DNA of 64,000 nucleotides from the NCBI GenBank assembly GCA_019044685.2, contig JAGTXX020000005.1, forward strand, positions 186,001 to 250,000, read 5' to 3'. Both the position numbers and the translations under genes were made by a program. Under the pieces are notes generated by a model. That model ran no database searches and was not told the origin of the DNA. It saw nothing but the letters and a program-made list of their open reading frames with translations. Origin of the DNA: Nannochloris sp. 'desiccata'. Taxonomy: Eukaryota > Chlorophyta > Trebouxiophyceae > Chlorellales > Chlorellaceae. Positions within the stretch are counted from its first letter, which is position 1. Each line of letters starts with the position of its first letter. Of the stretch, positions 53,227 through 64,000 are shown in pieces.

Positions 53227-56160
53227 CTATTCTCCCAGCATTCTCATGACGTCATCCAGGGCATTGTCATTCGATAAGAAATGCTTCATAAGGTCATCTT
53301 CATCATCAGCACCATGGCTGTGGCCATCTAAACTAATGCCACCACCACCACCGTCACTACTACCGTCACGGAGAGCACCCCCATTGTGATTGTGCGTCTC
53401 AGCTCCTTCCTCAAAGGAAGGTAAACTGGACGTAAAGGTGTTTGTACGACGTATCGGTTGACCCAGAGGACCAAGCTCGGTTGCACTATTGCTGGCAAGA
53501 GGAGGTGGGGTATTTCCCGAAGCATGCTTTGGTGGTAAAGGGGGTCTACCACTCAAATCAGGTTTTCCGCCACGGCCGTGAGCAGCGCCAGGGACAGCCC
53601 CAGGCATGGGAGGTAATGCTTCTTCACCTTCTCCAGCCAACTCAGAAAGATGCGTCATCGACATACTCTTTGGAATCTTCCTGGGTCTGAACTCTAAATT
53701 GGCCAACGCCAGCTCTTCATCTTCTTCAAATAACAAACCAGCAAGGCCGCCGTGACCATGCCCGCCATGGCTGCCAGCGTTATCATTGCCGTCGCCCATG
53801 CCTCTCTCCCCCTCAGAATTCATAAAATCTAGAGCAAAGGAGCTGAGATCAAGGCCACCACCACCACTAGAACTACCAGGGGCACCACCAAGACCAGAAA
53901 TGCCTGCCAGATCTGCCAAATCTAAGCCTCTAAAAAGATCTTTATCGTTCATCAGGTCGTGGATGTCCCCAATGCTACCTGCATTTTCATTTGCACCGGG
54001 CATATGATTCAACATATCCTGTGCTCCCACAGCAGCATCACCAGCACTGACACTGCCACCAGCAGCAGCGATTGCAGCGGCAGCAGTGGCGTAATCTCCA
54101 GAATTTTGACGATTAAATTGTGGCTCTGATTGAATACGTTGAAGGCCGGAACGTTTTCCCAGTATTTGATGAGCAGGAGAAGGACCAGAGTGAGGTAATA
54201 CATGCGTTTCGGAACCTACACGGATGAGGAGAGGTTCCTCGTACTGATTAAGGCGGTGGTTGGTGTTGCGGTTGAGCATGTTACTGTCAATAGGATCAAG
54301 ACAAAGTTGAAGACCACCTCCGGGAAGAGAGACAAATGAAGGACCAAGGGAGGCAGCAATAGCTTGCTCTGCCTTCACCTGTACAGTAGCAGCGTGGTGC
54401 CTGTGCTCCTGAACAGCCGCAACATTACCAACACGGCTAGTGTTGGAGTTGCCGTTGGTAGTATTATTGTGGGCCACTACAGCAGCTGCAGCGGCGGCGG
54501 CAGCTGCAGCCAAGTTGGGCGCAGACCCAGCACGCTTAGCACGCATACTTGCACTACGTGTTGTCCCCTTTGTAGGCCTGTATTCATACTCGAAATCACC
54601 TCCGTCTGAATATTCATCATCATCAGCACCCACACCAAATCTACCACCGCCGCCCTCTGAATCAATCAAGTCCCCGTCAGACACCACTCCCCGGTAATCA
54701 CCTCCTGGAGCAGCTGCAGCTAAAGCTTCAGCATCAGCAGGGATCTCATCTTTGAAATTAACATAGGATCGAGCTTCACGTGGTTTTAAGCGCCATAAAG
54801 CGCGGTCGTAGGCTCTAGCTGCCTCCTCTTCTGAATCGAACAGTTCACGGTATGCCCACCGCCTATTCACCATGACTTTTGCTTCCCATTTTCCTTTCTT
54901 TTTACTCACACCGCGGAATCGAGAACTCTTATCCATTGGTTTGACACCCAGCGCACGCTGTAAATTCTCACGATCAAGGCCGCGGTAAGGAGAAACTTCG
55001 TCCTCAGTATACTCGCCGACGGCAAAATTTGTTTGAGCGTGATCTCCGTGCAAAGCCAATGAGACTCTATCGTAAACACGAGCTGCATCTTCTTCTGTTT
55101 CGTAATAACCCAAATGGGTCACTTTCCCGTGTACCAAAATACGAGCTTGCCATTGATTTTTACGATTTGAGGAACCGACACCCATGAATCGAGATGTTCT
55201 TTGACGGGATGTAAATCGTCGCCTTGGAGCTTGCTTAATTCTCTCACTTTTAAGCGTTGTTTTCACTTCTTCTCTGGTTTTACCAGTAAGTCGAGGGATA
55301 GGCTCTTCGGCGTAATCTGCAAGCTCAAAATTTGTCTGCAAATTGGGGTTGTCACGTCCAAGAAGGCCAATGGCGGCACGATCGTACGCCCTGGCAGCAG
55401 CCTCTTCAGTATCAAAATAACCTACAGAAACTCCGCTTTTACCTAAAGCTGCTACTTTGATTTGTACCCTCCATTTTGCCTTCTTCCTGTCATAGCTAAC
55501 ACCACGGTACCTGCTTTTATTGCCCCCAGCAGATCCCGGGGTGCCAGCCGACCCGCCAACGTGAGGACTGCCGTCGGAGCCAAGGCCACCAGCAGAGGTA
55601 TTAGCTGAATGAGAGCTCGAAGGACGTTCCTCTTCTTGTTTAATGGCGACAGCTAAAGAGGGACCTCCCATAAACCCTCCAGTGTTGAGAGGTTGTAAAG
55701 AGTTTGGGACTCCAGCAGCAGCACCAACAACAGTGCCGGCAGGGTGGCTGACAAGCATAGGTAACCCGTTAGGGACACCACCTGCACCTGCCATATTAGA
55801 TTGGAAAGTTTGCATAGTATATCCGGTAGGGAGACCGACAAGCTGTGGGAAACCACCATTCGCTTGTGCACCGCCACTTGCATTACCGCTGCCATCCATC
55901 ATATTGCCCCTGCCTCCCATCATCATTTGATGGGGCTGGAAATAGACCCCACCGTTGGTAATCATCATAGGCTTACCTTGAAGCAGATACGCTTGCTGTT
56001 GCTGTTGTTGCTGCTGCTGTTGGGCCATACCTTGCTGCTGGGACGGAGGGAAATACATCAGCGGAAGACCCTGTTGCTGTTGTTGTTGGCCTGTTGTTTG
56101 CATTTGCTGGCCTTGAAACTGCCCTCCAGGCATTTGATGTTGCTGTCCTACTTGGTCCAT
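53227..56160 (-). CDS. transcription factor with three AP2 domains
   Basis: Intronless, 977 aa from the ATG at 56160. An N-terminal Met/Gln-rich region (poly-Q activation type) precedes three AP2/ERF domains: about 214-285 (SRYRGVSYDRKKAKW...GYFDTEEAAARAYDRAA), about 320-385 (SRFMGVGSSNRKNQW...YYETEEDAARVYDR) and about 410-475 (SRFRGVSKKKGKWEA...FDSEEEAARAYDRAL). Each has the YRG and RAYD elements that make the DNA-contacting sheet and helix. Long disordered regions follow, rich in Ala/Asn, Gly and acidic residues, ending in DEDDLMKHFLSNDNALDDVM, a likely activation motif. Land-plant AP2 factors have one or two domains; three is common in green algae. Targets unknown. Confidence 0.93.
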   Translation of the reverse strand: MDQVGQQHQMPGGQFQGQQMQTTGQQQQQQGLPLMYFPPSQQQGMAQQQQQQQQQQAYLLQGKPMMITNGGVYFQPHQMMMGGRGNMMDGSGNASGGAQANGGFPQLVGLPTGYTMQTFQSNMAGAGGVPNGLPMLVSHPAGTVVGAAAGVPNSLQPLNTGGFMGGPSLAVAIKQEEERPSSSHSANTSAGGLGSDGSPHVGGSAGTPGSAGGNKSRYRGVSYDRKKAKWRVQIKVAALGKSGVSVGYFDTEEAAARAYDRAAIGLLGRDNPNLQTNFELADYAEEPIPRLTGKTREEVKTTLKSERIKQAPRRRFTSRQRTSRFMGVGSSNRKNQWQARILVHGKVTHLGYYETEEDAARVYDRVSLALHGDHAQTNFAVGEYTEDEVSPYRGLDRENLQRALGVKPMDKSSRFRGVSKKKGKWEAKVMVNRRWAYRELFDSEEEAARAYDRALWRLKPREARSYVNFKDEIPADAEALAAAAPGGDYRGVVSDGDLIDSEGGGGRFGVGADDDEYSDGGDFEYEYRPTKGTTRSASMRAKRAGSAPNLAAAAAAAAAAVVAHNNTTNGNSNTSRVGNVAAVQEHRHHAATVQVKAEQAIAASLGPSFVSLPGGGLQLCLDPIDSNMLNRNTNHRLNQYEEPLLIRVGSETHVLPHSGPSPAHQILGKRSGLQRIQSEPQFNRQNSGDYATAAAAIAAAGGSVSAGDAAVGAQDMLNHMPGANENAGSIGDIHDLMNDKDLFRGLDLADLAGISGLGGAPGSSSGGGGLDLSSFALDFMNSEGERGMGDGNDNAGSHGGHGHGGLAGLLFEEDEELALANLEFRPRKIPKSMSMTHLSELAGEGEEALPPMPGAVPGAAHGRGGKPDLSGRPPLPPKHASGNTPPPLASNSATELGPLGQPIRRTNTFTSSLPSFEEGAETHNHNGGALRDGSSDGGGGGISLDGHSHGADDEDDLMKHFLSNDNALDDVMRMLGE

Positions 56161-56988
56161 TGGTTTGCTAACGTTTAACTTGCACACTCGATTGACTAGA
56201 TACACACCATACAAAAACTCTGCAGAAAAAGGGGATGTGCGGTGGGGAAGGACGTGACATCAATGCGCTGAATTCGAGTGGGTATCAACGGTGTTTAGGG
56301 GCTCAATTCCATACAAACAGAGCTTGCGGTTTTAATGACACCGCCAAATCGTGCATAGATAACGGATATGAACCGATCCAAGCATTTGGCATCACCGAAA
56401 CCCCTCGAGCTCATAGCCTATCAGTGGGACTAGGAATAGCTGTAAACCCCATCCATATTATCGTGTTGCTTCTATGTTGAGGGCAAAATGTAATACTGGC
56501 CAGCTCAGAAGGCAGCACTACGAGTCATCAGGAATGGGGCATTCAGGCTAATTCTACGGCTCTTTAATGCCTTCTCTGGCTGCTCTTTGTATCCATCACG
56601 GTGTATGCTTTTATTTCTACATATAAGACTTACAATTGGGTAACGAAAACCGCCACAAGGCTTTGAAAACGAGACAAGGAACTGCAATGCGCACCCCCTG
56701 TTTCTCCTTTGCACCTTACGCGACCAAAAGACGCAATAATTATGAGCTTGATATCTACTAAGAAAGAATGGATTCCTTGGATATGCTACAAGCAGCACGG
56801 TGATGAATACATTCGCGGCTAACGCGAGCAAAATCTTCCGGAAAGAAAATTTTGAAGCTTTGGTCGGGGTTTTTGTGGCCTAAAGCTGTCGATCGCTCGG
56901 TTTAGCATCCGCAGTCACTAAATTATAAATTTTGAAGTCTGCATACCTGCACAAAATAGGCTTTGCACACTCGCATTTCTACTGTGCC
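56161..56988. other. AP2/PGP synthase divergent region
   Basis: 828 bp. An 81-aa frame (56235-56480, +) has no family features and is not called. Presumed promoters of both genes. Confidence 0.5.
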
Positions 56989-58129
56989 ATGCCATTCACT
57001 TCGTCACTCTGCCAGGGCCTCGTCAATGAAATAATTCCGATCTGTCTTGGCGGCAGAAGGGCTTGTTCTAGACTGAAATCTCATCCAGCAAAGGTACAAA
57101 GGCAATGCATTGTCTTTCAGCCTCATCAAGTCATCACCGCCTGTGCCCCCCGCCGCAGCAGTTCCACTCTGGCTGTAGCTATCCATAGGACATGCCGATG
57201 CCAAGCTAACTCTGGAAACTCTGCCGAAACAACAAGCTCAGGAGGAAAGGTATGCGAAATTAGAAAGGGCTCCCCTTTTCTTTCTTAAATCTTATTCTGT
57301 CCACCTGCCGTTTGCCAATTATTATATTTTCTTACTCCTCCTCCCCCACTCTACAGATTCTCACTTTACCTACAATTCTCACTCTCGCTCGAGTAGTAGC
57401 CATCCCTGCTTTAGTTGTATCCTGGTTCTCTCAGGAATGGACTGCCTGCGCTGCGTTATTCATTGGGGCCTCTCTTACAGATTATCTGGACGGCTACCTT
57501 GCCCGAAAATTAAATGCATCTTCTGCTTTTGGCGCATTTTTAGACCCTGTAGCTGATAAATTAATGGTAGCTACGGTTCTGATATTGAACGGATTGAATC
57601 CGGTTCCAGCTGGGCTTTTAATAGGGAATACATGGCTATTTCCAGTTCTTGCTTGCAGTGAGTCGAACTTGTACTTGATCTCACCTTTCTCGAAAAGTTT
57701 CGGCTTTAAAAGTTTTAATAAACATAAGATTATTTAGTGATTTGACTTGATTATTAATTCAGACTTAACCTTATGCACTACTTGATAGCTTTTTGTTTCT
57801 AATGTGTCCGTTGTATATATATTTTATTATTTCTAATTGCAGTTATTATTGGACGAGAGATTACGATGAGCGCTCTTCGAGAATGGGCAGCAGCACTTGG
57901 TCCTGAAGCGCATAGCGCTGTAGCAGTCAGCTGGACTGGCAAATGGAAAACAGCGGCACAGATGGTATCTTTGACGCTTCTTCTGGTTGTTAAAGTGCCT
58001 GGATTGGAAAGTAAAACTGTAGAAGTAGTGGGAGCGGCAGGGGTCGCCTTGTTGGGATTTGCTGCATTGCTGACGGTGTGGTCGTTGATAGAGTATTTCA
58101 AAGCTTTGTGGAAGTTCATGGTGCGGTAA
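56989..58129 (+). CDS. phosphatidylglycerophosphate synthase (CDP-alcohol phosphatidyltransferase)
   Basis: Three exons: 56989-57249, 57357-57657 and 57843-58129; 282 aa. Exon 1 is a Ser/Arg/Gln-rich organelle presequence ending SSGGK. Exon 2 starts [17 protein letters not shown] and holds the signature D-X2-D-G-X2-A-R...G-X3-D-X3-D as [11 protein letters not shown] and AFLDPVADK. Exon 3 gives [15 protein letters not shown], characteristic of PgsA-type enzymes, then three hydrophobic segments. It makes phosphatidylglycerol phosphate from CDP-diacylglycerol and glycerol 3-phosphate, for thylakoid PG or mitochondrial cardiolipin. Junctions are phase 0 and 1. Two TGTAA copies at 58153 and 58160. 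Confidence 0.92.
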
Positions 58130-58316
58130 TGAGATAGAAAATTGACTAAAATTGTAAATTGTAAAGCACTGTCGACAAACATTTGTGCTGGGCTTGACGC
58201 AGCGGGAGTCAAGACAGAAGAATGTTTCAAATGGCATTAAAAAGCAGGATAGAGGCCATTTTAAAACTTCGAAGTTGAATAATAATCTTGTTTGTAATTT
58301 ATTAATCTTCTTAGAG

Positions 58317-58426
58317 TGAGTATATTGGCTGATCTCAGCAAATTTGGGGCTAATGGTCGATTTCAAAGAAGTGTCAATTTCTAGTCAAACAACTCACATT
58401 TCTGTGTTCATGTGCTACTTGCAGTG
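58317..58426 (+). other. intron-split ATG of the PP28-like gene
   Basis: A at 58317, donor GTGAGT at 58318, acceptor TTGCAG ending 58424, TG at 58425-58426. Splicing is required to make the start codon. Confidence 0.72.
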
Positions 58427-59076
58427 GCTCGTGGTAAATATAGAGGCCGTGGAGGCGGCAGGGGCGGCGGACGAGGAGGCAGGGGTGGTGGCAGCGAATC
58501 TGATTCTGATTCCTCTGATTTTGAGGAGCGCCAGCCACGTAAGTAGCCCACGTCATTAATCAAACATGCGTTACTATTAATTTATCATATGGACGATGCT
58601 ATGAAAAGCCAAAAATGCACGTATTTTTCTTTTACACACTAAATCAATACATCTCTTTTTCTGCAGGCGGACAACCAGCAACAGCAGGAATGCTTCCACC
58701 TAGCGACTCCGAGACTGAAAGCGACGACGACAGTCCTCCACAGGGCGGTCAACCGGCAACAGCTGGCATGATGCCCCCTTCTGATTCTGAAACAGAAAGC
58801 AGCGGTGATGAAGACGGAACCGAGAAACCAAAAAAAGTTGCAGAAAAGAAACCTAAAGAACTCAAGCCTTTAGTCCCAGACGCTCCCAAACGAAATAAAG
58901 AAGAAGAGATAGATCCTGGTCAGCTTGCTGTTGATATGGAACGCCTTGAGTTGGTTAAGAGACGCAGAGAAGAACAGAGATTAAAGAGGATAGCTGATGA
59001 AGGCTGGGACCGATTTGCCCCTCTTTCAGAGACAAACAGACCCCCTTTGCCAGCTGATTACGTTAACAAACAGTAA
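58317..59076 (+). CDS. PP28/PDAP1-like phosphoprotein; start codon split by an intron
   Basis: Exon 1 contributes only the A of the start codon (58317); exon 2 58425-58538 begins TG and encodes MARGKYRGRGGGRGGGRGG; exon 3 58667-59076; 174 aa. In the exon-2 frame the genome has a TAG upstream with no ATG between, so the split ATG is needed. RGG-rich N-terminus, acidic Ser/Asp stretch (SESDSDSSDFEE), a 20-residue tandem repeat (GQPATAGM...PPSDSETES twice), then the PP28-like part (DPGQLAVDMERLELVKRRRE) with a DEGWDRFAPLSE tail. PDAP1/PP28 are casein-kinase-2 substrates of unclear role; the C-terminal match is moderate. Confidence 0.72.
58667..58800 (+). repeat. 20-residue tandem repeat in the PP28-like protein
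   Basis: GGQPATAGMLPPSDSETES and GGQPATAGMMPPSDSETES, diverged in DNA (synonymous changes). Each unit carries acidic CK2-type serine sites. Confidence 0.85.
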
Positions 59077-59609
59077 TACCTTGTTGCGTTATATTATGTA
59101 ATTAGCAAAATGGAGAAAACATTGCGAAAAAAAACTAGCAAGTAGGGGGGTGGTGGGAAGAAGAAAACCCTTTCGCCGACAGTCTCAACCTAGGAGGTTG
59201 AGAGCCTGGTTATAACAGGGTAACCATGCAACAGGCAGGCACACGTCACTACATTTGAATCAAATTCGGTGAAAATGCATCCGATTGGCCATTCTATAAT
59301 AGGAAACGCCCAATCTCCTAGAACTTGTGAGAAGGTGAAAAGGTGAGTTTACAAAGGTGAATTCGAGGAAATCAGCGAGAAGATTTTCCTCAGCAAAGAA
59401 TCTTCAAGCAAAATATCTAAAAATCTCAACTCAAAAAAGAAAAGTTTAAAATTTAATCATAGCTATATAATAACCTGTGTTCATTTGATTTTGGCGGCAT
59501 AGACTCCTCGTTCAGTTCTGTTTTCAGCAATGTCAGCATAAATCTAAATTGCGACTTTTAGTGATTAACCACGGTAACTTGACCTTTACGGCGGCATTCA
59601 CCTCTTAAT
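59077..59609. other. intergenic with hairpin
   Basis: 533 bp: TGTAA at 59097-59101 past the PP28-like stop, an 8-bp hairpin (59183-59203), and the promoter/leader of the CCCH gene. No gene seen. Confidence 0.5.
59183..59203. repeat. 8-bp hairpin
   Basis: TCTCAACC, loop TAGGA, GGTTGAGA: perfect reverse complements, 80 nt past the poly(A) signal of the PP28-like gene. Confidence 0.65.
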
Positions 59610-62179
59610 ATGGCCAATATATTATATCATAGCCTCCAGCCGGGGTTGGAAGACGTAAGTTTATGTTTTTGGGGAAATTGCGTCGCTTGCGAATTAAGCA
59701 GACTTGCTGTCGGCTGCACGCTTGAAAAGGCTTTCGTAATGGTTGCGTCAGCGTTAATATGCTAGAGCATGGTCTCAGATGACATTCCATGCCGGGTTTC
59801 CGCTAGCAAACTTTGTATTTTGCATGTGTTTCTCTAGGGGGTTACCATCATGCTACTCCCTTTTAGTTTCGAGGTTCCTTCTCTCTAACTCCCCAGGGTC
59901 TTTGCTGGGTTTTATACATTTTTTAACATACCTGACTAATACTATATATTCTTTTCTCGGTGCAGGCCTACCTCAACGGTGGTGCAGGATTCGTCTCCAT
60001 GGGAGGCCCAGCAATGCCTGGACCTCACGAGGAGGGCGGTATGATCTACTCCACCTCCGAGCTTAACGATCCCGAATATTCTACAGACGATTTCCGTATG
60101 TTCCACTTCAAGGTGGCACGGTGTAGCAAACGCTATGTCCATGACTGGCGATCTTGCCCATTTGCCCACCCTACCGAAAACGCCAGGCGCCGTGACCCTC
60201 GCACAACTCGATACCTCCCTGTCCCTTGCCCAGACTATAAGCGTGGTATTTGCATGCGGGGAGATACTTGCCCATATTCCCATGGCGTCTACGAGTGCTG
60301 GCTCCACCCGGCAAAATACCGCACCCAGTTGTGCAAGGAAGGCCCCCAGTGCCGTCGTCCTGTGTGCTTCTTTGCACACTCTGTAGGTGATTTACGCCAA
60401 CCTACGCATTTGTGGAATGGTAGCAACGGAGAAGGTGTACAGGCACCTGGCTCTGCTGCTGCTATTTTACTTGCGAATCAGCAACCTGCGCAACCTGCGA
60501 TCAACACTGATGTGATCAAGTCAAATAACATTAACTTGAACATGCATATGCAATCTCAGCGAAGCAAAAGCGATGCTGCTAATATGATGCAGGTCGCTGC
60601 TGAAGAGGCCTTCAATAATATGCAAGAACAAAGCGTTTCTGTCCACAGAGGGTCTGCTTACCTCCCCGCTGGCCAGTCACAGACCGACTCCCCTCCTCTC
60701 TCTCCCTTGAGAGCAGCATTAAGTGGAGAGGCAACACATGGAGCTGCAGAAATGATGGTGAGAGCAACAAGAGAGCATTCTGAATCTCAAAAGGATGGTG
60801 AAGACGCCACCCCAAGGACACCTTCCCATCAAGGTGGAGATCCATTTGCGAATCAGTCAACTACCACTGATGGCGTTGTGAATACAAATAGCGTTGCCCC
60901 TTCAAGCACTCAAGAAGACCCCTCTGTCGCTGCATCAGATATGGCCAGTCAGCAGTCCAGTGAAGATAACAGCATTACGGGAAATGGTGCCACCATTGCC
61001 GCTGCCTCTGCTGCTGTCGTGGCAGCAGCAGCTACCGCTGCTGCTTCTCGCGTCTCTTTGGATAGCAACATGCAGCAACGTGCTGCAAATCAAGCTGCCC
61101 GTACTGGGGCACCTTCTTGGTCTCAGGGGCTGGCTGCCTCTGCATCTGCAGCTGTGGCACTTGCTGGCGTTCCTGTGAATGAACAGCCTATGCTCCCCAA
61201 CCATGGCCCTCGTATGTCCAATGCTGTAGCTAGGAAATTGGGACTTGCCCCTGTGAAACCTCCCACAGCTGCACTTGAACCACAACAACAACAGCAGCAG
61301 CAGCAACAACAACAGCCTGCCCGTTCTACTCGTGGTAATGGTAACACTACTCCTGGTCGCCCCTCCCTTGACGGCTCTCTCCCTATCCAACAGCACAATC
61401 AATCTGCTTCATACCAGCAGCATCAGGCACGTGCTTCTATGGATGAGGTCAGGTTGTCTCAAGCTGCCGCAATGGCCGGTTTTGTTAATGCCAATGGTAA
61501 TGGCAATGGAATGAGTTTCTCCAATGCTATGAATTCTTCTCAGTATGATAATGGTGATAATGGTAATATGTACTCTTCCAGTTATCCCGGAAGTACCGAT
61601 GCTCTAGGCATCCACCCTGCCTTGTTAAATCTCGTCGCCGCCAACATGGCCAATGGCAACAACCACAACATTGGTGGAAACAACGGAAACAACAACAATG
61701 CTGCTTTACAGCATTACCACCACCAACAACAACAGATGCAGCAACAACATCGACAACAGCAGTTGTTTGCTTATTCTCAGGGTGGCAGCGGTGGTGGTGA
61801 TCCCCATGGCTTTTCCAATGGCAACGACATGAACAACAACTACCACAACGGAGGAATGATGAATGGAGGTGGCATGATGATGGAAGACCCAGGAGTGGCT
61901 GCATTACTCGGTCATATGAGTCAATGGGGTCTCAGTGAGAGCAGCGGTGATAGTATCAGAGGTGAGGGCAGCGTGCACAGCAGCAAAAATAGTGCTAGTT
62001 TCCCTCATCGTGGTTCTTCTGAGGGTATGCTTGGGGTGTCTGGACTGCCTCAACAGGGGCCTTCTAATGGAGCGGGTGGTCAAGCTTCGTATTTGATGAG
62101 CTTGGACCTCGGTGAGTCAAGTAACAACAACAAGTGCAACAACAACATGGAAGGGACATCCCTTCAGAGCGCCAACTAG
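59610..62179 (+). CDS. plant-type CCCH zinc-finger protein
   Basis: Two exons, 59610-59654 (MANILYHSLQPGLED) and 59966-62179; 752 aa. About residues 50-120 hold the arginine-rich plant CCCH pair: KVARCSKRYVHDWRSCPFAH region, RRDPRTTRYLPVPCPDYKRG, CMRGDTCPYSHG and a further CKEGPQCRRPVCFFAH, plus YECWLHPAKYRTQLC. The rest is disordered, with a polyglutamine run (about 61278-61318), Ala-rich helices, Asn/Gly-rich repeats and Met/Gln-rich blocks, as in RNA-binding proteins that form granules. The plant family binds RNA and acts in stress and hormone responses; here the target is unknown. Confidence 0.92.
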
Positions 62180-64000
62180 AGAAGCGTCAAGTTCTTGGTG
62201 GTGTATTGTTGTTATCGATACATCTAAACGAATGCCTCCTCCTCCTCCTCCTACTACTACTGCCTTTAATACGTGGCAGTACACCAGTATCATCAGCACT
62301 ACCAATGAAGATACAAATCCAACGAATGAAGATGAATACTACTCTATGATGGATATATCTAGAAAATCATTCAACTACCTCCCTCGGTCTCTCGCTTTCC
62401 CGTCTCTCAATGTCCTACTTCCCCCGCTTTCTTGTGCCTCTCTATCTCTATCTCTACCCTACCTACTAGCAGTATACTTTTCCATACTAATAGTTTCATC
62501 GATTCATTCATCTTACTGTATGTTTAGAGCTCTATTATTATGGATTTATATTAATTAATGGTTTTTTTGGCGCTCTATCTTTTGTCTTTTGCCACTGATT
62601 CATTCATTCTTTCTTTCTTTCTTTCTCTCCCTCAAGAAATGCCCTCTTTTAAGGCTGTGCCATTTTCTGCAACAGCCGTGCACTGTTCTGTTGTTTGAAG
62701 TGCATTATTTTTCAACGTTGCAACACGACTATGTCTTTACCTTTTTTGTACGTGGCACCCTTATGGTGTGCCTTTGCTGCGGTGATTATCCCACCTTACC
62801 AGTTTCCTTTCTTTCCCAACCCTGTCCCTCTCTTTGCCACCTTGAAAGAAGAGCAACTCCAATCGATTACATTTTTTGAACGGAGTTAAATAAATCCCTC
62901 AAAATCACTTCAAATTTTCTTGGCCCTGCCATTTTTCTTTCTTTCTTTCTTATTTTCCCATACTGCACCAAGAAAATAATGAAAGGATTCTTTTGTCTTT
63001 CATCGTCCGTCTCTCCTTTTACCATTCTACACGGGAAATAAAAAAAACATTCTTGGTTTCTTCTTTCTCTTCGAGGTCCTGGTCCTGTCTGTCTTCTCGT
63101 AGAGAAACCCATTTTTTTTTTTTCCCTTTTGCCCGTTCAGTCCGTTTCGTCTCAGCATAATATTTACTGCAAGGAAAACCACTACCAAGCACCACACCGT
63201 TTATTTGATGATCAGCCCTTTGATGATCTCCCGTTTTATCTTTATAAAATTCTCAACTCCATCACTTAGCAAACCCCCCAATGCGTTTTCATGTTATTCT
63301 CATTTTCATGCAATTCCCCTTGGCAGCTGTTAAATCTTCCTTCCCTGTCTATCTTCTGTGATGTTTTTGATCAGGAGATAAAAAAAAACCAATTTGGGGT
63401 TGATTGTGCAAGCTGCTCGAGGAGCGTCGGCTCTTTTAAAATCGTTGTTCATCTTCCCTTTTTATAATTTTTATTTTTTTTCCCGTGGCCTACCGTACCC
63501 TCGTCCACCTTGCTGCCGACCCTTTAATTCTCAAGGGTAAAGCAGGGGGGCCAGGCAGTTTAAAGAAAGATTCTGGTTATCTCGTGGTATATCTCCTCAT
63601 ACTACCAGTAACGCATTACATCTCACAAGATTTTTATATTGCAAAATACCGTCAATTTCTAGTAAGGTACTTGTGTTTGCTTTTCAGTTTCGAAACTCGC
63701 AGCAACAAATAAGAAGAAATGGTTGGATTATTTTTTTCATACTTAACGCATGCATCAACCCAACATCTCTTTTTTCATCTTTTATAATTATCTTCTAGGA
63801 TATATACGGAATAGAAGAACAGACGGTGCTTGAGCTTGAGCTGGATTTGTTCCGTTGCTTCTTTTTTCTGGAGCTCTTTTCTTTTTCCCTCTTTTTAATG
63901 TAATAATTCTATTTTGAAACAATGATTGATTTGATATCGCACCGTTGGTGTGCTGGAGTTCTGTTCGAACTCTTTTCTCTCTTTCCTCTTTCCCGTTTTC
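62180..64000. other. 1.8-kb tail, no gene seen
   Basis: Pyrimidine-rich sequence with CTTT repeats (about 62599-62630 and 62935-62955) and several T runs. The first part is presumably the CCCH 3' UTR; a TGTAA occurs only at about 63899. Short frames (62589-62889, 63485-63712) have no family features. The next gene may start beyond the window. Confidence 0.5.

Noticed and set aside
56235..56480. 81-aa plus-strand ORF between AP2 and PGP synthase genes
   Set aside because: No domain, no splice partners, and it fills a divergent promoter; weak chance ORF.
58344..58559. 71-aa plus-strand ORF overlapping the PP28-like second exon
   Set aside because: It runs in another frame through the intron; the RGG-rich frame with spliced ATG is clearly the coding one.
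63485..63712. 75-aa frame near the window end
   Set aside because: No ATG start, no family match, lies in T-rich sequence; could be an exon of a gene beyond the edge but unsupported.

Overview
This is nuclear DNA of a compact, moderate-GC (mid-40s % by eye) eukaryotic genome of the green lineage. The gene set points to a unicellular chlorophyte: a two-LOV phototropin, L-galactono-lactone dehydrogenase of the plant ascorbate pathway, a chalcone-isomerase-fold protein, a chloroplast J-domain/ferredoxin fusion, an FtsHi pseudoprotease, a three-AP2 transcription factor and a plant-type CCCH factor. TGTAA, the chlorophyte polyadenylation signal, sits shortly downstream of about half the stop codons on both strands. 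Gene density (33 gene models in 64 kb), short introns crowded at 5' ends and the base composition fit a small-genome trebouxiophyte of the Picochlorum/Nannochloris kind; that placement is inference.

Layout. 1-7.2 kb: ICMT-like methyltransferase (-), a doubtful small ORF (-), ribosomal protein L19e (+), J-domain/ferredoxin protein (+), CHI-fold protein (+), OTU1/YOD1-type deubiquitinase (-). 7.4-18.4 kb: GLDH (+), threonine dehydratase-like enzyme (-), a 100-aa membrane protein (+), MFS carrier (-), Pro-rich surface protein (-), Sec23 (-). 18.9-30.6 kb: Sin3 (+), calmodulin with a 5-nt microexon (+), a CX3C-rich small protein (+), a 959-aa disordered protein (-), a triple-RRM/RGG protein (+). 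31-45.9 kb: phototropin (+), SYLF protein (-), plastid-type atypical SDR (+), divergent sirtuin (+, frame break), CDH1/FZR (-), riboflavin synthase (+), JMJD6-like hydroxylase (+, frame break), GH125 alpha-mannosidase (+). 46-62.2 kb: prolyl 4-hydroxylase (-), YbaB/EbfC protein (+), FtsHi (-), probable ATP synthase subunit e (+), triple-AP2 factor (-), phosphatidylglycerophosphate synthase (+), PP28-like phosphoprotein with an intron-split start codon (+), CCCH zinc-finger protein (+). The last 1.8 kb shows no gene.

The genes do not form a pathway cluster. They alternate as divergent pairs sharing 0.2-0.8 kb promoters and convergent pairs with abutting or overlapping 3' ends. I saw no transposon, rRNA, tRNA, CRISPR or viral gene. 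The most unusual items are gene-structure oddities (5-nt microexon, start codon split by an intron, GC-AG intron, two single-base frame breaks, a 55-bp tandem gene spacing) rather than a recognisable new multi-gene system.
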